From BM520 sp964474455 (lineage in GTDB: Bacteria; Bacteroidota; Bacteroidia; Bacteroidales; BM520), in assembly GCA_964474455.1 (NCBI GenBank), contig CAYYSU010000002.1:33582-97581 (forward strand): a DNA stretch of 64,000 nt, in the 5' to 3' direction. A program made the position numbers and the translations under genes. Of the stretch, positions 17,935 to 27,691 are shown one piece after another. The number at the start of each line of letters is the position of its first letter. Positions within the stretch are counted from its first letter, which is position 1. Below the pieces are notes generated by a model that worked only from the letters and a program-made list of their open reading frames with translations, ran no database searches and was not told the origin of the DNA.

Positions 17935-20382
17935 ATGAAAACATTTATATATAAGCTCACTCTTCTTTCTTTGCTATTCTTGGTTTCTGCCAGCTCTTTT
18001 AGCCAGGAATTGCCTCCTGAACTACGTAACTTCCTGATTCGTTTTGGCGAAGCCTCTTCACTGGGAGATTATGATCAGGATCTTATGATAACAAAAGTCA
18101 GTGAAAATGTAATGGATAACTACATAGAGTCCTTTGTCTCTCCTGAGGTGATGGTTTTTAATGATGTTTATCATAAAGGAAATGGAAACGAGTATGTCAC
18201 AGTGCAGAAATACTGTGATCTTATTGCGGAGCATTATCCAGAGGGATTCCGTGCATTTGTATATAGCCCTGAGTTGAAAAAAGTAACACGCCGCAGTGGT
18301 AATATAATTTATGAACTTGAAGTTGATAAATATATAGATATTGATTTTGGTATGGATAACCCGCCGCATATCTATTTTGATCCATACTCAAAACTTAAGC
18401 TTACCGTGGTATATTCAAATGGTGAGTATAAAATTTTTATGATTGAGCATCCTGATGGTGCCCTGTTATCACAATCCTGGATAAATAAAACCGTGCCTCA
18501 ATCCATTGCCGTTGGTGGCGCAATTGGAAATGACGCATTTAATATTGCTGAAACAGCAGCAGGATTTGAAGCTATAACCCACCAGAATGGACGCCTTGCC
18601 GCCGGGGGATTAACAGCTTACTGGGATGTTTTTGGTCGTAGGAAGTTTAAGATGGGACTCCTGGCAGGGCTGGAGTATCAGAAAGGTGCCGGTTCCCTTA
18701 CAACTGATAATTATTCAGCTGTGGTGCCAATGATAGATATTGATGATTATGCATATAACCGTATTATTACTGTTACGGATATTTCTCAGGAATACTCCTA
18801 CAAAGCTATTTCCGTTCCTCTGGGGCTACACTTTGATTACTCTTTTGACCAGAAATGGAAGCCATTGGTGAGAAGTAGCAGGGAAGCAAAAAAGAGATTC
18901 CCGGTAAAAAGAGCTCTTTCACTGCAACTTAATGCAGGTTTAAAACTAAATTATATTAATACTTCTGCAGTTGATATGAATACGGGTACATATAGCTATG
19001 TCGGGGAATATGGTTTTTATAATCAAATTAACGGCGACACAACCTATGTTACCATCTCTGATCTGCCTGAGTACGGTCTCTACAGCGATACAACTTTTAG
19101 TGTCGCGAATCTTGAAAGCAACATGAAAAAGTTTTATGTTGGAGGCTTTGCTTCTATCAATGTGAAGTATCCCATCACTACATGGTGTGAAGTCTTTGGC
19201 GGTGCTGTCATGAATTTCTCTTTGACACCGGTAAATTCACTCTCAAATACAGCATTCTTTACTACTGGAGTGGGAGAGAGCTCCAACCTAATGGCATTTC
19301 ATGATGTGTCGATGCAAAGTATCGGTGTAAATGCAGGGTTGGTATTTAACCTAAAACCACCCAAACAACAGTACTATAAATATCCTGATTTTAGAGATCT
19401 TAAAATGTACGAAGCTACCGGTGGTCTGAAATATCGTGGCAGTAAGATGAAAGCGGAGATTACCGTTACCTCAGCTACAACATTCAGGCAAAAGCTAACT
19501 GCTGAGATGACCGGTGAGTGGCTGCAGAAACCGGAGAAGTATAAATTTTCTGCCGGGAAGGCAAAAAAACTGAAACTGAAAATCCCTGCTGACGCTTCGA
19601 TGAAATCAGGCGGTACTTTTTCAATTATTAAGCCTTTTGGAGTCGAAGTCACCAGCGTTAACTGCCCCGAAAAAAATGATGTTAATAGCCCGGTGATAGA
19701 ATTTCCCCTCAATACAATACTCTCCTCCGAAGATTGTATCGTAAACCATAAGATGAACCTACAGGTAGAGAAACTCCCCAACTTCAACTTTGTATATGTT
19801 ACCATGAAAGGCAGAGACGATGCCAGGGCACGTAAAGATCTTACCGATGAACTTCGTAAAATATACCGCAAAGCGCGTTTTGAGAATGAAGAGATCCTGG
19901 TATATATAAGTACCGAGATTAACAGACCGGTTGTGTTTTGCAATTTTGATGTCTCTAACCTGGATTATATCGAATATAAGGTCTTTGGAGCTGATGCATT
20001 TGATGAGTTTATTGATGAGGTAAAGAATAAGTATAATTCAGCCATTGGCGATAAGGACGATGATATTCATAATATAGAGACTGTTATTGGTGATAATTTT
20101 GCTATCTCTGAGAGAATGAATGCCTCCAGAAGATATGTAAACTATTATTTCCTCCCTGTGGATGCACGATTTTATCGTGTTCAGGGATATATTGAAGAAG
20201 CTGATAATACTGTTATCCAGGAGCTTATCCTTGCTATCACGGATAAATATTGTCTTGATGTTCCCGTTTCAAAAGATCAGTATAAGGTTTATGTTCATCT
20301 TCGTGCTGATCAATATGGTGAGATCTCTGTAGGAAACGGAATTCCGGTGAATGAATGTAATAACATGATTATTTTATATTAA
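17935..20382 (+). CDS. outer-membrane beta-barrel protein with soluble N- and C-terminal domains
   Basis: An 815-residue protein with a signal peptide (SASSFSQ). Residues about 25-185 form an alpha/beta domain with a plan like NTF2-type domains (this is a weak impression). A barrel-like section of aromatic amphipathic strands covers about 190-480 (AAGGLTAYWDVFGRRKFKMGLLAGLEY; SLQLNAGLKLNYI; VGGFASINVKYPI). A long soluble C-terminal part (about 490-815) contains beta-strands and an alpha/beta end region. Soluble domains on both sides of a barrel suggest contacts with periplasmic partners such as the next gene's product. No known family is recognised. Confidence 0.65.
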   Translation: MKTFIYKLTLLSLLFLVSASSFSQELPPELRNFLIRFGEASSLGDYDQDLMITKVSENVMDNYIESFVSPEVMVFNDVYHKGNGNEYVTVQKYCDLIAEHYPEGFRAFVYSPELKKVTRRSGNIIYELEVDKYIDIDFGMDNPPHIYFDPYSKLKLTVVYSNGEYKIFMIEHPDGALLSQSWINKTVPQSIAVGGAIGNDAFNIAETAAGFEAITHQNGRLAAGGLTAYWDVFGRRKFKMGLLAGLEYQKGAGSLTTDNYSAVVPMIDIDDYAYNRIITVTDISQEYSYKAISVPLGLHFDYSFDQKWKPLVRSSREAKKRFPVKRALSLQLNAGLKLNYINTSAVDMNTGTYSYVGEYGFYNQINGDTTYVTISDLPEYGLYSDTTFSVANLESNMKKFYVGGFASINVKYPITTWCEVFGGAVMNFSLTPVNSLSNTAFFTTGVGESSNLMAFHDVSMQSIGVNAGLVFNLKPPKQQYYKYPDFRDLKMYEATGGLKYRGSKMKAEITVTSATTFRQKLTAEMTGEWLQKPEKYKFSAGKAKKLKLKIPADASMKSGGTFSIIKPFGVEVTSVNCPEKNDVNSPVIEFPLNTILSSEDCIVNHKMNLQVEKLPNFNFVYVTMKGRDDARARKDLTDELRKIYRKARFENEEILVYISTEINRPVVFCNFDVSNLDYIEYKVFGADAFDEFIDEVKNKYNSAIGDKDDDIHNIETVIGDNFAISERMNASRRYVNYYFLPVDARFYRVQGYIEEADNTVIQELILAITDKYCLDVPVSKDQYKVYVHLRADQYGEISVGNGIPVNECNNMIILY

Positions 20383-20409
20383 AATATTTACATAAATACG
20401 ACAGAATAT

Positions 20410-22917
20410 ATGAAAAGTGTTAGAGTTGCTATGTTTTGCTTAATGAGTCTGGTACTTATGGTACTACCGGACACAGCAAATGCACAGAATTATTTACGTA
20501 CACCCTCTGTTGATAGCATTTTAAATCCGGCAGAGATTATAGGCCGTACCAATTATCACCGAGGTGGTACCGAATGGATCGTTTTTTCAGATAGAGATAA
20601 CAACCCTGTATATTCATCATCTTCCGGTGGTGCCATAAGCGCCAGAATGCCTTTTATGAAGATGTTTAAGGTGAAAGATGAGACTGCCGATTACCTGCTC
20701 GTGTCGGATGCAAAAAGCAATAGCGAAATCGGATGGATGAAAAAAGAGAACCTGTCGATGCTCTCTCGGTGTGTTAGAAAACCCAACAGAGTGGCAAAGA
20801 AGGCCATGATTATCAATACTCTTAAAAATATTGACCAGGGTGATAATACCCGTGATTTTTATAAGGATCCGAATCTTACTCGTCCCAATACCGAAGGTGA
20901 TAACATAAATGTTTACACTATTTGTTATGTTTATAAAGAGACAGACAGTACAGTGCTTCTGGGACGCCGTGAGGATTGTTCCACCGACGTGGAGGCGTAC
21001 TTCCAGGATCAGATCTTTGGATGGATTCACAGGAAATACCTTACCGCATGGGATAGCCGTGGTTGTCTACAGCCCAACTATAATGAAGTTCCGGCGAACT
21101 ATCGGCGGGAAAAGAAATCTCCGGCAGTACTGTTCGATGATATTAACTGGGCCACCAATTATAAAGATAAAGTCTCTTTCGCAACCCTGGAGAACCAGGC
21201 GCGATCATTGGAGGATAATCCCATCGTTTGGCAGGATGATGACTACAAAACACGACCCTGGAATCCTTCAAAATTCCGTTTGCCATTTCTAAGCAGTACC
21301 TCAACAAGTGGTGTTATAAAAGTTGGAGTGCTTGGCGATATCAAAGATGAATCAGGACGCGCGATGATGGAACTGATAGAGAAAATGCGTGATGAATACA
21401 CCTCTTCTTCTATTAATAACCTTAACGTGGTATTTGTTATTGATGGTACATATAGTATGAAATCATACTTCCCTGCTGTTGTGGAGGCCATAGAGCAGAG
21501 TGCCAACAGAATTAACGCTAACCCTAAGTATTCTGACCCTGATAACCCGAACAGAATTATTGTAAACTGGGGTTCTGTGGTATACCGCGACGCTGCAGAG
21601 GATGATAATGCCCTGGAAACGTTTAACCTGACACAAAATTACCGAGACCTTGCAAAATGGCTGGGATCGGCATTCTCCGATGCTAAAAATGCCAATGATC
21701 TTGATGTTTGTGAAGCTGTTTATTATGGCCTTTACAATGCACTGGAAGATGTTCTTGCAGAAAAAGAAGAGGAGAACAACCTTATTATTCTTATCGGAGA
21801 TGCCGGTGATCATCAAAGAGGTGATGATGACTGGACTCATATCTATGCTCATGAAATTATTGAGAGCATGGTGAACCTTAACACTCACTTTATTGCCTAC
21901 CAAACACACTATAAAGATCCGGCAAAAACAGGTGTTAAAGGTGACAGCTCATATACTGATTTTGTTGAACAGATGAAGCATATCAGCGAGCAGTCGGCTA
22001 AAATGATCTATACCCAATCAAGACCTAATGTAAATGAGTCTGAAATATTTTTAAAGAATAATTCATTAAGCCAACTTTTTGAGTTGAATAAGAATATCCT
22101 TGCCAATAAAGTGCTATATAATACCGGTTCGGATATGAGTGAGAGCATTCTTACAAAGAATATCAACGCCAGTATTGATAAATCTGCTGAAAGTACCTCG
22201 ATTTTTATGTCTATGATATACGATGTGCTTTATGGAGGTAAGTCAATAGATGAAATTAGTGTTAAGTATGGTTTCGATCCAAACGATCTTGATATGGCAG
22301 AATTTCGCGGGTTATCATATATCATCGAACAGATAGCCGAGATTGAAGGCCTTTCGCCCGATTCTGACGAATTCCAGGAGAAGCTTAGCTTTATGCTTAG
22401 TAAAAAGGTGCAGCTCTATTTCGAGGGTTATGCTCCCATAAAATCTAAAGATTCAAAATACTCTTTGTGGGCCTTTGATGTATTAGCATCATCTTCTGCC
22501 AAGAAACAACTTGTTCGTGACCTAAGGCGAGTGGAAAAAGCATTCCAAAGTGGTGGTTCTGATAACAGAAAACAGCGAAAATTAGTAACTTCAACCCTTA
22601 CCGACCTGGCACGAATATACTCCGGTGATAAAGGTGATGATCTTCAGGAAATGAAAATAGGAACCCTTTTCGAGTCTATTATTGACTGTCCGGGACTACA
22701 ATTCTCAAGAAAATACTCTGATGTATTAAATATGCGAATTAAAGATGTGGAAGTTGAAAACCGATGCTCCGTTACTGAGCTGAAAGTTATTTATAGAGCC
22801 GTAAAAGCAGCTCGTACATCCCTGCAGGGTGTCTCCTTTGAGGGATATGGTACCAGGGCATTTAATACATTTACAGCATACTGGATTCCCATTGATAAGT
22901 TTCCTTTTATGAAATAA
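20410..22917 (+). CDS. periplasmic von Willebrand factor A-domain protein (possible TssR relative)
   Basis: An 835-residue protein with a signal peptide (PDTANAQ). Residues about 40-215 hold two SH3-like repeats (TEWIVFSDRDNNPVY; GWMKKENL; GWIHRKYL). A vWA domain spans about 335-530. Its metal site reads D345-G-T-Y-S349, that is DxTxS instead of the usual DxSxS. The helical C-terminal half (540-835) has no obvious membrane segment. The architecture and the SDRxNNP motif remind me of TssR, a periplasmic component of Bacteroidota type VI systems, but no sheath, baseplate or tube gene is in the window. In this operon it probably bridges the barrels and the ABC protein. vWA assignment is firm; TssR kinship is tentative. 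Confidence 0.7.
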   Translation: MKSVRVAMFCLMSLVLMVLPDTANAQNYLRTPSVDSILNPAEIIGRTNYHRGGTEWIVFSDRDNNPVYSSSSGGAISARMPFMKMFKVKDETADYLLVSDAKSNSEIGWMKKENLSMLSRCVRKPNRVAKKAMIINTLKNIDQGDNTRDFYKDPNLTRPNTEGDNINVYTICYVYKETDSTVLLGRREDCSTDVEAYFQDQIFGWIHRKYLTAWDSRGCLQPNYNEVPANYRREKKSPAVLFDDINWATNYKDKVSFATLENQARSLEDNPIVWQDDDYKTRPWNPSKFRLPFLSSTSTSGVIKVGVLGDIKDESGRAMMELIEKMRDEYTSSSINNLNVVFVIDGTYSMKSYFPAVVEAIEQSANRINANPKYSDPDNPNRIIVNWGSVVYRDAAEDDNALETFNLTQNYRDLAKWLGSAFSDAKNANDLDVCEAVYYGLYNALEDVLAEKEEENNLIILIGDAGDHQRGDDDWTHIYAHEIIESMVNLNTHFIAYQTHYKDPAKTGVKGDSSYTDFVEQMKHISEQSAKMIYTQSRPNVNESEIFLKNNSLSQLFELNKNILANKVLYNTGSDMSESILTKNINASIDKSAESTSIFMSMIYDVLYGGKSIDEISVKYGFDPNDLDMAEFRGLSYIIEQIAEIEGLSPDSDEFQEKLSFMLSKKVQLYFEGYAPIKSKDSKYSLWAFDVLASSSAKKQLVRDLRRVEKAFQSGGSDNRKQRKLVTSTLTDLARIYSGDKGDDLQEMKIGTLFESIIDCPGLQFSRKYSDVLNMRIKDVEVENRCSVTELKVIYRAVKAARTSLQGVSFEGYGTRAFNTFTAYWIPIDKFPFMK

Positions 22918-22952
22918 GAAACAAACAAAGCATTAAGACAATATATACCAAC

Positions 22953-25900
22953 ATGAGCGTAATTGAAATTAAAAACTCATCTTTTGCCTATAAAGACAAA
23001 GGGACGGAAAATGAACGGAAAGTTCTGTCAATAGATGAGTTAGCAATCAACTCCGGAGAGATAACATTTATTGTTGGTGTTTCCGGTGCCGGAAAGAGTA
23101 CCATGCTCGAGACCATTGGACTTATGAATGACACCTTCCCCTCGGATATGAATCAGGGTATGAGTATCAAGTTTAATGTGTATAACAGCGCTACAGGAGA
23201 GATAGAAGCCAGGGATATCACAAACCCCAACATCTGGGATGAAACGACTGAGAATGTTGCCATCCGTGAGAAAATACGCAAGGATAACTACAGCTTTATA
23301 TTCCAGAATACCAACCTGATGCCCAACTTCTCCGCATTGGAGAATGTGTGTATCACGGATATGCTAAACGGTCATAGTTTTGAAGAAGCATATTTGAAGG
23401 CTCTGCTGATATTCCGTACCCTTGGTTTGGGAGATTTGGACCTTGACATCAGCCCACAGAATGTTAGTGGAGGCCAACGTCAGCGTATCGCTTTCGCCAG
23501 AGCACTTATCCCTGAATACCGAGTGCTTTTCGGTGATGAGCCTACCGGTAACCTCGACAGAAAAACATCCCTTGAGGTTATGGGTATTCTGCATAATTAT
23601 ATTAAATCAACCCAGTCGGAAGAGATAAAAACAGGTACTGTTATCGTTTCACACGATCTGGATCTGGCAGTGAAATATGCTGACAGGATTATTGTTATTA
23701 CGAAAATTGACGGAAAAGGTACTATCCACCCGGAGCATATCTTCGTAAATACCGATGACGACGACCTCATACATAAAGAGTATGATTTTAAATCGTCAGT
23801 GCGCCATGCATTTGATATGGAAAATACGGTAGATAATATTATTGCCCTGAGACAGGAAATAATGAATGAACTCAATGAACAAAGAGTGAATTCAAAAGGT
23901 AATTATCAGTCCCGTAAATATATCACTGTTAATGACTACCTCGAGGCGTTTTTATCTGAAATAAAAAACCCTGCGATATGTAAGGGCATCTTTAATGAGC
24001 AATTTATCATATACCTTGAGAACCTATTGAAGGATGAAAAAAAAGTTTCCGCGCCCGTTGTTAAAGAAGCTGTTAATAAAAATACTGAACAGCACAAAGG
24101 TGCGTGCCATAACTGGACAACACCTTATGGTGATAATCATCATGACAAATATACAAGGAGAGAAGTCCTGAAAAAAATAGAGAAACTCTTAGCTGTTGAT
24201 AAGGATTATACCGATGAACAAAGGGCCGCTGCATTAAGGGAAAAGATAAAGGATGCTGAATTTGTGGAATCAAAGAAAGGATTTAAAGATGTTCTTTACA
24301 GGTTTTTCCTATGGCTAACGCGCCGAATCCCTGACAAAACCGGATTATATCCTGAATTTACAAAGCTCTTCTATGAAAAAGAGAGTATTGAGCTACTGGG
24401 GTATCACAGCCGTTTACGGAACTTCTGGACTGTGTTTATCATTATGCTGGTGACTTTTCTGGCTATTGGATTTGCTAATGGTAGTTTAATATATCTCGGG
24501 GATAAAATGAAGGATCCATTTGTTAAATCAATGAACGTGGCTGTTCAGCATGACAGGCAGAGCGATGTTGATTTGCTGATTGAAACACTCAACAATGACA
24601 CCGTCGCGTTACAAACCTACGGGGTTAATAAAGCTACTGGTTTTACTCTTTTTCCTCTTGAATTCAGAAAAAACAATGGTAAACTTACCATGCTCACAGG
24701 TAGAACCATGAATGAAGATGATCCCATTCTGAAGGAGTTGCTCAAGGGATCGAATGTAATTACAGGAGAGACTAAAGGATTCCGATCTTACAATGATGAC
24801 GGTATAATAATATCAGAAAAGATGCTTCTGGATCTGGGCCTTAATGCAGATACGAAATTTATCCCTGTTCATGTGATGGAGTCAGAGGATGTTTCTGCTG
24901 ATATACCAATTCCTGTAAGAGCTGTCCTGAGGCGATTACCAGGGGATCTTGATGACGAGATATCTTTCCTTATCACTGGGTTCCTTCATGCAAACCTGGT
25001 GCTGCCGATTACGGAAACTAATATCCCTTATTCGCCCGACAACACCAAGAGCCTGGAGATTTACCTTGACTCTCAGGACACCCTCGTGGCGGAAAATATG
25101 ATGGAGACAGTTAAAACCTATCTTAACGACAATAACAGCAGAGTTTCTATCGATGGTGCGAATTTTCGAGTCCGGCAGCCCCGCCTTTTGAAATATAAAG
25201 TCGATTCATCCGCTTATGTACCTGGATACTCTATGAACATTGCCTTTATGGGACGTAAACCCTCTTATAACCAAATCGCTATGTTGTTTGATGATTTGGT
25301 GCAAATTACCAGCCTTAAAGAGCTTCCGGTGACCATGAAATATACTGTTGATCATTATACACAGGAACAGGTGGCCAGAGCAGACAGAAGACTGGATCGT
25401 TTAACAATTCATTTTGATAAACTAAACCATATTCAATCTTTTGAAGATGAATATATTAAACCTAAATATCCGTATATAAATCTGGATATGGCGAAAATTG
25501 AGTCTCTCAAGAACTATAACTATATTACAAAACTTACCATGGGACTATCAATAATCCTGGTGATTTTAAGTGTATATAGTATTGCCAGCTTCCTGTCTAA
25601 TGTATTTGAAAATCATCTTAATAAGATAAAGATGAATATTGGTACTCTGATGGCTTTTGGAACTGGTGGCTTGAAGCTTATTTATCGACGATTGATGATG
25701 GTATACCTGTTTATCCCACTTACATTCTCATTAATAATAGCTTCATTACTGGGATACCTTGGGCTTATAAGGCTTATTATGTCATGCCTGATAAGGGATC
25801 TTGACAAAGGACTCTTCTTTAACCTTTGGTCTTTTGGCAATCCGCCGGCAACAATGCCTTTGATAATTACTATTTTGGCTGTGTTCTCAATAGTTCTTGT

Positions 25901-25982
25901 GACACTCCAGCGTTACAAGAAGATTATTCACAGTCTATTGCAGAAGACACCCGGAGATCTTATCTTTGGAAGAGACTCCTAA
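22953..25982 (+). CDS. MacB-like ABC transporter, fused ATPase and FtsX-type permease
   Basis: A 1009-residue protein. The N-terminal nucleotide-binding domain has Walker A GVSGAGKST (42-50), Q-loop Gln118, signature VSGGQRQ (171-177), Walker B with DE at 195-196 and H-loop His234, all intact. A cytoplasmic insert of about 240 residues follows. TM1 is at about 491-512, a large periplasmic domain at about 515-855, and TM2-4 near 860-882, 913-937 and 968-987. This is the MacB/type VII ABC layout, in which ATP use drives periplasmic movement and not classic transport. MacB itself is about 650 residues; this one is longer in the linker and periplasmic domain. No MacA or TolC-like gene is nearby. 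Last gene of the operon. Confidence 0.85.
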   Translation: MSVIEIKNSSFAYKDKGTENERKVLSIDELAINSGEITFIVGVSGAGKSTMLETIGLMNDTFPSDMNQGMSIKFNVYNSATGEIEARDITNPNIWDETTENVAIREKIRKDNYSFIFQNTNLMPNFSALENVCITDMLNGHSFEEAYLKALLIFRTLGLGDLDLDISPQNVSGGQRQRIAFARALIPEYRVLFGDEPTGNLDRKTSLEVMGILHNYIKSTQSEEIKTGTVIVSHDLDLAVKYADRIIVITKIDGKGTIHPEHIFVNTDDDDLIHKEYDFKSSVRHAFDMENTVDNIIALRQEIMNELNEQRVNSKGNYQSRKYITVNDYLEAFLSEIKNPAICKGIFNEQFIIYLENLLKDEKKVSAPVVKEAVNKNTEQHKGACHNWTTPYGDNHHDKYTRREVLKKIEKLLAVDKDYTDEQRAAALREKIKDAEFVESKKGFKDVLYRFFLWLTRRIPDKTGLYPEFTKLFYEKESIELLGYHSRLRNFWTVFIIMLVTFLAIGFANGSLIYLGDKMKDPFVKSMNVAVQHDRQSDVDLLIETLNNDTVALQTYGVNKATGFTLFPLEFRKNNGKLTMLTGRTMNEDDPILKELLKGSNVITGETKGFRSYNDDGIIISEKMLLDLGLNADTKFIPVHVMESEDVSADIPIPVRAVLRRLPGDLDDEISFLITGFLHANLVLPITETNIPYSPDNTKSLEIYLDSQDTLVAENMMETVKTYLNDNNSRVSIDGANFRVRQPRLLKYKVDSSAYVPGYSMNIAFMGRKPSYNQIAMLFDDLVQITSLKELPVTMKYTVDHYTQEQVARADRRLDRLTIHFDKLNHIQSFEDEYIKPKYPYINLDMAKIESLKNYNYITKLTMGLSIILVILSVYSIASFLSNVFENHLNKIKMNIGTLMAFGTGGLKLIYRRLMMVYLFIPLTFSLIIASLLGYLGLIRLIMSCLIRDLDKGLFFNLWSFGNPPATMPLIITILAVFSIVLVTLQRYKKIIHSLLQKTPGDLIFGRDS

Positions 25983-25990
25983 AAACATAC

Positions 25991-26022
25991 AAAAGGCAGC
26001 CCCACCACAGGTTGCCTTTTTT
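25991..26022 (+). terminator. terminator of the seven-gene operon
   Basis: An 11-bp stem with one G-U pair (AAAAGGCAGCC with GGTTGCCTTTT), an 8-base loop and a run of T. It lies nine bases past the ABC gene's stop codon and separates it from the transglutaminase-like gene. Confidence 0.85.
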
Positions 26023-26049
26023 GTCGCTTGCCGACCTGACATCTTTTTT

Positions 26050-26057
26050 TATCTTTG
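26050..26057 (+). promoter_or_regulatory. -7 element of the transglutaminase-like gene, leaderless geometry
   Basis: TATCTTTG ends four bases before the ATG at 26062, just after the operon terminator. It supports the start chosen for that gene and an mRNA with little or no leader. Confidence 0.65.
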
Positions 26058-26061
26058 TGAT

Positions 26062-27129
26062 ATGCGGGCTAAACACGAGATTCTTACGACCTTTTTTCTT
26101 CTATGTACCTTGCTGACTTGTAATTCTTCCATTATGGCCCAGAGCGAGTCACAACCCGACTCAGCTGATGCTTTGTATATCTATTATCAGAATAAACCTG
26201 GGTTAGAAGTGTCGCTTGAGCGTTACTTCACTGAAGAACATCGTCTGAATCTGTTTTTTAACGATCGAAAGGATTCAGCTTTCTTTGCTCCATTCCTTGA
26301 TTCTCTGCGATTACAATACCCGTCGGAGTGGAAATATGTCGATAACCTGGTGAGATATGTACAGGAAAATATTGATTATGAAAAATATAATCCCGGTGAG
26401 TATATCAAATACCCATGGCAAACTTTTATGGATCATTCCGGTGTTTGCTCCGACAAATCGGTCCTTCTGGGAAAGCTACTTGTTTACTCGGGCTATAAAG
26501 TGGCTATGTTTGCTTTTTTTGATGCTGAACATATGGGTGTGGGGCTGAAAGTACCGCAGAAACATGGCTCATTCAACTCCCCATACATATATATCGAGAC
26601 TACTAATGTCCGCCCGATGGGTAGTATCCCGTACGACTCTTTTAAACAAGGTGATCTTGATAATCCTGCAATCTTTGAGATAGAAGAGAACGGTGAGCGT
26701 GTTTTTACTTCACTGCATACCCTTCAGGACTATTATGACTCCCTGGAGACATCCTACGGCGAAGATTTCCTGTTCCTAGATAGAAAATCCCGATTCCTGA
26801 ATATGCGAATCAATGACATGCAAAGCGTTGTGGATTCGCTGAAAAATAACCTCGATTATTTGACTTTTGAGTATGAAGCACTAACGGCAGCAATTACAGA
26901 ACAAAATAGTGTTATTGCTGAGATGGGTTGTAATGGTGTTATTAACGATGACAGACTTTTTGAAGAGTGTGAGAAAAAGATGAATCAATACAATAAACAG
27001 GTTGAAATAGTTAATTCCATTAGTGAAAATCTTAAGAAAGAATCAGTCATAAGAAACCAGCTTGTTAAGGAGTTAAATAAGTTTATTGATGAGTATAATG
27101 CTCATATCAATGCGATGAATAACCAATAG
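26062..27129 (+). CDS. exported transglutaminase-like protein with C-terminal coiled coil
   Basis: A 355-residue protein starting at ATG 26062, where a signal peptide begins (MRAKHEIL, core, SSIMAQ) and a promoter lies four bases upstream. The longer frame from 25966 would run through the terminator. A transglutaminase-like core has Cys129 in SGVCSDKS, His157 in AEHMGVG and an acidic residue near 179 in YIYIETTN, fitting a Cys-His-Asp/Glu triad. Residues about 265-350 are a predicted coiled coil. Such exported domains cleave or cross-link proteins or peptidoglycan. Whether it works with the upstream operon is unknown; it has its own promoter. Confidence 0.7.
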   Translation: MRAKHEILTTFFLLCTLLTCNSSIMAQSESQPDSADALYIYYQNKPGLEVSLERYFTEEHRLNLFFNDRKDSAFFAPFLDSLRLQYPSEWKYVDNLVRYVQENIDYEKYNPGEYIKYPWQTFMDHSGVCSDKSVLLGKLLVYSGYKVAMFAFFDAEHMGVGLKVPQKHGSFNSPYIYIETTNVRPMGSIPYDSFKQGDLDNPAIFEIEENGERVFTSLHTLQDYYDSLETSYGEDFLFLDRKSRFLNMRINDMQSVVDSLKNNLDYLTFEYEALTAAITEQNSVIAEMGCNGVINDDRLFEECEKKMNQYNKQVEIVNSISENLKKESVIRNQLVKELNKFIDEYNAHINAMNNQ

Positions 27130-27132
27130 CTA

Positions 27133-27672
27133 TTATTCTCTTTCCGTCTTCATTTTCTGAAACAGATTATAAATCACTACTCCAGCACAAACGGATATGT
27201 TTAGCGAGTGCTTAGTACCATATTGCGCCAGTTCGATGCATCCGTCACACACATCCACCACTTCCTGCGAAACACCCTTTACCTCATTGCCAAAAATAAT
27301 GGCAATCTTATCCTCGTCTGTTACAGTGAAATCCTCAAGATCTATGCTCTCCTCCGCCTGCTCGATAGCAAAGACTTTATACCCTTGCTGCTGAAGCTTT
27401 TTTACTGCCTCTACGGTATCTTCAACGTACTCCCACGTCACAGAATCTGTAGCACCCAGGGCTGTCTTTTGAATCTCGCGGTGTGGCGGTGTGGCGGTAA
27501 ATCCACAGAGTATTATCTTCTCAACTAAAAACGCATCAGAGGTGCGAAAAACAGATCCGGTATTATTCTGGCTCCTGATGTTATCCTGTATTACCACGAG
27601 AGGAATTTTTTTCAGTTTTTTATAATCCTCAACCTCCGGTCGCCCCAACTCATCGTTTCTCAGTTTTCGCAT
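27133..27672 (-). CDS. SpoU/TrmH-family RNA 2'-O-methyltransferase
   Basis: A 179-residue SPOUT-fold enzyme that methylates ribose 2'-OH in tRNA or rRNA using SAM. The three family motifs are present: motif 1 NTGSVFRTSDAF with the catalytic-type Arg, motif 2 IIFGNEVKGVS, and motif 3 LNISVCAGVVIYNL forming the SAM-binding knot. The RNA target cannot be told from sequence. It is convergent with the transglutaminase-like gene (three-base gap) and divergent from mutS, with its own promoter. Confidence 0.9.
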   Translation of the reverse strand: MRKLRNDELGRPEVEDYKKLKKIPLVVIQDNIRSQNNTGSVFRTSDAFLVEKIILCGFTATPPHREIQKTALGATDSVTWEYVEDTVEAVKKLQQQGYKVFAIEQAEESIDLEDFTVTDEDKIAIIFGNEVKGVSQEVVDVCDGCIELAQYGTKHSLNISVCAGVVIYNLFQKMKTERE

Positions 27673-27691
27673 AACGTATATTTTTTAACGG

